Source: Copromyces sp. CBS 386.78
Taxonomy: Eukaryota; Ascomycota; Sordariomycetes; Sordariales; Sordariaceae
Reading direction: 5' to 3'
Assembly (NCBI GenBank): GCA_030685235.1
Contig: MU839087.1
Span: forward strand, 248,001-312,000
Length of the DNA stretch: 64,000 nucleotides
A model generated the notes under the pieces. That model was not told the DNA's origin. It did not search any database and was given only the letters and a program-made list of their open reading frames with translations. Made by a program: the position numbers and the translations under genes. This document shows positions 58,409 through 64,000 of the stretch, one piece after another. Position 1 is the first letter of the stretch; each line of letters begins with the position of its first letter.

Positions 58409-61400
58409 GGTGGTATTAGCGACTGGCGCTGATGTGACCCGCCGGGGGCCGATGAGAGATGCGAAGCAGGATGGCGCGAGATGACGGGGCGACTGTTGGA
58501 TTTATCGTTGTTGTCTTGTCGAAAGAGGTGCGTTCGATCCGGCTGGCGGGGGCGCTAATCAGGATGACGGAGCAGATCAAAGCCAAGCCTGCCAGCAGCA
58601 GCAGCAGCCGCGTGTAGTGGGTGCGCTAGGTGGATGCTCCCGTCTGCTCGGTTGTCAAATGTCAACAAGCTTGAGTGCGCGGGGCGGACCGGGTACGGTG
58701 GCAGGGTGGAGGGGCCACACGACGGTAGGGTTGGCAAGACGTGAAGACAGGGTTGGGATATCGGGATGCGATAGCAAGGCTATGGGGGAAGACGAGTACG
58801 AAGCGGTCGAGAGTTCGGGGTCGAAAGTGATGTGTTTTCGCACTCCGCAATTGACGGGATGCAAAAAGAGGCAGAAAAGCAGGGCAAGGCACGGTGACGG
58901 AGGGCCGTCGTTGCCGGAGATGGCGGAGCTATCGGTGCGTTTAGATCCAATGGGGTTGTCCTGGCGGCGTCCAACGAGCAGTTGCTGTCAGTCGCCCTGG
59001 AGCAGAGAAACCGACTTCTGGTCTGGGGCGGATGGAGCGATCTCCGGCAGAGGGTCCAATCGACTCGATGTCCGATGCGAGGTTCCAATCGAGGGAGGGG
59101 GTTTTGGGTGCTTGTTGTGTGGGAGCCGGTTGCTAGAGGTAGCGAGATAATGTCAATCAGGTGACAATGGAAGCAATGACAATGACAAGTGACAACGACG
59201 AGACCGACGGTCGCTTGTTCCTCAATGTTGCTCGTTGCTCGTTCGGATGACAGCTCTTTGAGCGTACAGCGAGGATAAGGTATCACGCAGAACACCCGCT
59301 GACAACAAAACAGAATGGAACCTGGGAGAAAACAAAGTTTGTTTTGCTTTGCTTGAATGAATGCCGGGAATCCTTAACTGCGAAACTGGGAAGTGGGAGT
59401 GCCAAGAAATGTTGACACGGGAAAGTCCACCTGCTACACACTGCCCGCCCGCCCGCCCGCTTCAACCGCCCGGTTCAACCGCCCGGGCCCTGTGCAGATG
59501 AGGTCGGGTTGGGTCTGGGCCTCAAAAGTCCGGAGGGTTACGTATGTACGGCATAAAGACTGCCTGCCCCCGGGCGAGGTGATCTGTAGACGTTATCACT
59601 GCCGTCATTTGGCTTTGCAGATCCTCAAGCACTCAGGCACCACAGTCATACATTTTATGTATCAAGCAATCGATCCTCGAGAGTTGGCATCTCAATGGTG
59701 TTCCTAGCAGCGGGTAAACGACCAGATACTCGAGGTTTGTTACTGTCCGATGCCCCCACCCGCTAAATCACTAACAGTAGCACATCTGGTTCCAGCTAAT
59801 AGACGATTGACGACTAACAGAATTTGCACTAACACCGTCCAGTTGACGTTTCCATTGTCAAGGCAGATGATCCGGACACTCTCCTCGTACTCACGATCTA
59901 ACCTTAAAAATACAATAACTATCTACATAATACATTTTATGGGAGGTGAATCCTGTCAACTCTCTAGGAACCTGGAGGAATATGGTGTGACGCGCAACGA
60001 CTAGCTAAGGCTTTCACCACGCCGCGTCAGTCTTTGTCACCAAACCATTACAACTCGCGCTTCTCAAGTTTAGTACTAGATATTCTCTGATGTTTATCAA
60101 GACTGTCGCTTGTCTTCAGATAGTACCAACACATCAATAGCATGAGTGCTAGGGCAAAAATGAACGAGAGTGTCTTCATCCCATATAAGATACCTCAACA
60201 TCTGACAGTCCTCGGTGATTATATGATTTCCCAAGGGTGTAACAGAAGCTTGGTGACACCCAAGATAGGCGAGCTCGCGAGCTGGTCAGCGAGGTAATAC
60301 AAGTCAGATTGTTGACTAGCTTACGGGGAGTTGCTCGCAAGGCGAACTTGCGAAGGTTGTCGTTGTCCGTGTCACTAGGTGAACAATGAGCCCGAGGAAG
60401 CTAACGACCGATATGCCAACTCTGAAGGAAACCAAACGAAACCTAATACTCATCCACCATGTTCAATATGTGAAGACAGTTATCCTCCTTCTTCATGCCT
60501 GCGTGCGGAGTGAGTGGAAGCTCGCTCAGGACCCCAGTTACGGATTGAACACAAAACTAAATCCGTGAAAGATTATTGGAAGTCCTTACGAATGGATTAA
60601 CAATTCGCTGGGTCAACACAATGTTCCGCTCAAAATCCAACACGTACATCTTCACGCAGAGAAACCGTACTTCGAAGTCTGTTTTTTGACTGTCAATCAC
60701 CTACACATCCAGTCCTTAAACCATGGAATGTAGGATCAGTTGCAGAGGTACCTGTTGAGATTATGTGCGCTTCTCTTGAAGTCGGTTATATGCATCTTCT
60801 GCGGGCACGTTTACCTATATCACCTTGTGGTACCTCTATCACTCTACTGCGGTCTGGGAAAAGGTTGCGAGCTACGCATTCACAGATATAGACGTCTTCG
60901 AAGCAACAAGAGTGGTTTGACAAAATGTCTATCAACGAAGTCGCTCATTTTGATAGAGATCATAATACATAGACAACTGTAACGGAAGTGAAAGTCATTT
61001 GTGGTGTATGAAGAAGGGTGGCCGAGTAAGTGACGAGTCCCGTATGAGCTGCAGGAAACCTGACCCAACAATTCTCAGCGAGAAGACTATCCATTTGATA
61101 TGATGTTTCTCGAGTGCTACTCTCCTCGATTGATCCACCAGTGGTAGTATACCCTTGTAAGGCCACCAAATGAGATTATCATTGATTTGTATGTTCATCA
61201 TTCACCGTTCAACCCCAGCACTGGTGTTTTCTGATGTTTATCCCCATCTACATTCCCCAATCTACATGATGTACAATGTCCCAACAGACAACGTGCCTGC
61301 CTACACTCCACATGTTGCTGTAGATGTAGGTAGGTCTTACATTGACCCTTCCCACAGACGTCGTGATCGGCCCAGCCAAACAGTCAAAGCACAGCATACC

Positions 61401-64000
61401 TGCATGTAGAGGGAGGTTTCCTGGTCAATGGGCAGCCCTCAAAATTCGTCCTCTCACACTTCTCATGAGATTCTCGCATGCCCCTTGCAATTTGGGGATA
61501 TCGATCCCCGGATTCTCCGGCACTGGAGGCTGGATGACGCTCTCGACCTCACGGTCAAACAGTACGTTCGCTCAGTTTCCAAAGGAAGAAATGGTAGTTC
61601 CACCCGGAAGCGCTAGTCGCATGCTTGATATGGTTAGACATGCTAATCGCAGTGGCCCTCAGACGATGTCGAGTTGAAGGCATAAATTGGCGCATTGGTG
61701 TTCTCTGATGTGCAATGCGATGTGGGATGCACCCACACCACCATCATGTAGTATGACGTCCTGCAAGCCGTCTGGTGTGCGTGCTACAGGACGCATGTGA
61801 GAGGCATTGGAGGCTATACTGCGGTATGTATGTATATGGGATGTTCGGACCGAGCCGCTGTTGGTATGAGATGTGAAAAATATGGAAAACAAAGATAACA
61901 GAAGTGCGATATCAACTTTGACATCTACTGGAATGGGTGAGTTTTCTGATTATTTGATGTTGGTCATCTGTAAGGTAGCTGCTGCAACCGGGGAATATCG
62001 AATACGCCTGTCGACGCCAGCGTACTGCACATGAAGATGAGCCGACGATCTCGGCGGGTGGCGTTTTGCTGACCTAGGAATTTTCGATGTCGATGATGAT
62101 GAACCAGACAGATTGACGCTGTAAGTCCTCCTGACAGAACTTCTCAGAAATAAGTTGATAAGATCTCACCAAACCGTCCGTCCTAATATCCTGACCAGCA
62201 AACGTGCGTGTGTAACACGTGGCAGTCAACTCGGATCCAGGCCCGTGGTGTAATCTATCCGGATCCGTATTCTCGGATCCGGGCCATGTTTCAATTTGAC
62301 TGGAAACCACCGAGACACGAACATTTCTGCCATACTGCTTTCGCTAGAAATTGAAGTTTTTCGTTTTCGTTCTGGAATCGCTTTGGCTTGTATAACCAAG
62401 TCGCCCAACACAGCCGTATCGATGGACGAAAAGGGAAATGTGAGCCGCAAGCGACAGCTTTGTGAGTTTGTACCAAGTGCGAAAACGGTGTGGAATTTTT
62501 TGCTCGGTATCGGTTTCGTATTCGCTTTGTGAGACCTGGAGGATTCCTGATAGGCTAATGAAGTTTGGTGGAGGCGACAAGCTGATCATGGACGCACTGT
62601 GGATTTTGAAGATTTCAAAGTTGGCTCATGAAGATGGAGACTGTTGCCGCTAGGTGATAAATCATCAGGGAGAGAGAGAGAGAGAGAGTCGGTGACATAT
62701 ACGCGTAAACTAGAGAATGGCATGAGTCGGTAAGCTTTTGGTCGAGATGATCTTCAACGTTCGGGAAAGGATAGAGTCCGCGCAAGAGTCCGTCAGCCCG
62801 AGAATGACCCTGCGAGAACTCAGAGACTCGGTCCGTTATTAGGTACACTACACCTGTGACGCCAAGAGCTAAGCAGAAGTGGAAACTGGGGAACGAATGT
62901 CACTGTCCACCGACCATCAGTGTCCATCACGGCGCGTCCGCAATTTGCGGTGCACCGGGAGATAAAACAACGGTCAGAGAGTTTATTCGGAGTTTAAAGA
63001 CGGGCAGGCCTCGCCAGAGGGTCAGGATATTGCGCCTTTCCGTCTTGTGCTTGTTTCCCCGCCAAGGTGTAACGGTGAGTCCAGACGGACAGCATTGAGC
63101 AGGATCCCGGTTTACGGAAGGGCAGTCCCAGATGCTAGATGTTCTTTCCTCGTTCCATCCATTTTGACGGTTTGTCAGAGCCTTGCGGGGTCACTGCCGG
63201 CCTGGACTCTGTGCTATAGCTTGTGAGCCTGTCACCGTCATCCATTCGATGCCTGGTGCCGGCTTTTTGTGATGATGGAAATGGAAATGGATATTGGATC
63301 CTGTCAGATAATTCCTGCGGTTTTGCGGTCAGGTTTCCGAGGAGGGCGTCGCTATCGCCCGGTTGGCGGGAATGACGGCTGTTGCTCGACTGCGGTGAAT
63401 TGGATGATGTTGCGGGTTGTGGGCTATCGGACTGGTTGTTGACCCCGAAAGTGAATCTGAGAAGAAAAAAGTGTGTTTGCGGGAGCAAGGATTCCATTGC
63501 CATCGCTGGGTGGATTGTCCAGCACGTGGGGGATCCAAGCACTGGCGGGGGGAAGTAGAGGTATACATTGTACAGTTCAATGCTAGAAAGTTTGTTAGCG
63601 CGAGACCTTCAACGTCTTTGGAGAAGGGAGAAGACAACTTGAAGGGATTCCGCAGTTCCTATTGGCCCAAATCACCAAGACCAGGCCAAGCACCAAAACC
63701 GCACCAAAACTTTGACTCCATTCCCGGCGGGCAATAATGAACCAGAGGCTTTTCAGGCCAGAAGTCCCGCCTATCCAGCCTAAAAGTGGTGAAAGTGCCC
63801 TCTGCAAGTACCACGCCAACGATTAAACCAGGGGTGATGTGTACAGTATGAAATCGAATTGTTTGTGGCTTTGTGGTTTTCCGCAGCTGTTGCCAGGTTT
63901 TCTTCCTCTCCCTCCCGTCCCTGGATTCGTTTCTTTTTCGGATAGCCCTTGATCCGATCCAACATCTGGACGCTGGAAGGGCGCAGCCAGGACGGTGAAA
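58409..64000. other. 5.6 kb without recognisable gene
   Basis: The first part is the Sip5-like promoter. The rest has only short overlapping frames on both strands without domains, signal peptides or a consistent splice model, and no RIP signature. It includes CCCG repeats near 59445-59465, a GA microsatellite at 62670-62688 and clustered GGATCC sites at 62234-62280. Confidence 0.5.
62670..62688. repeat. (GA)n microsatellite
   Basis: Nineteen bases of alternating G and A in intergenic DNA. Confidence 0.95.

Noticed and set aside
62234..62283. Clustered GGATCC palindromes
   Set aside because: Short partial direct repeats only; no larger structure or element ends.

Overview
The window is nuclear DNA of a filamentous ascomycete, most likely a Sordariomycete close to Neurospora. 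Genes carry many short GT-AG introns, coding DNA is GC-rich, and a 19.8 kb block has lost almost all CpA and TpG in favour of TpA, the mark of repeat-induced point mutation (RIP). A cytochrome c heme lyase, a Sip5-type protein and plant-cell-wall enzymes (laccase, rhamnogalacturonan lyase, AA8 cytochrome) fit a saprotrophic mould. All exon maps below were made by hand from splice signals and reading phase.

Left arm (1-32.7 kb), in order: a nine-exon laccase (-); a long spacer; a large two-helix membrane protein with a His/Asn-rich tail (+); a Nop8-like nucleolar RRM protein (-); cytochrome c heme lyase (-); a mitochondrial UbiB/ADCK2-like kinase (-); a GH71 alpha-1,3-glucanase (-); ribosomal protein eS28 (+); a PL4 rhamnogalacturonan lyase (+) tail-to-tail with an MFS sugar transporter (-); a second MFS protein (+); and an Ara2-like aldo/keto reductase (-). 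The PL4/transporter pair is the only neighbourhood that suggests a shared pathway (pectin backbone cleavage and sugar uptake).

Middle (32.75-52.52 kb): a RIP-destroyed transposon nest bounded by a 67-77 bp inverted repeat. It contains two complete Ty3/gypsy elements, each with equal-length LTRs and a perfect 5 bp target duplication: 34271-41582 (+ strand, 232 bp LTRs, ATAGA) and 43016-50824 (- strand, 357 bp LTRs, ATGTA). A 248 bp solo LTR (41953-42200, GGAAG) is essentially unmutated. Taking these insertions out leaves about 4.4 kb of older RIPed sequence between the inverted repeats, with a Tc1/mariner-type DDE transposase relic at its right end and unidentified ORF relics elsewhere. The outer half of every full-element LTR has largely escaped RIP while the inner half has not.

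Right arm (52.5-64 kb): a spacer with a 10-base assembly gap and a poly-C run, a small secreted AA8 cytochrome-domain protein (+), a Sip5-like protein with an N-myristoylation-type start (-), and 5.6 kb with no recognisable gene. No tRNA, rRNA or CRISPR was seen.
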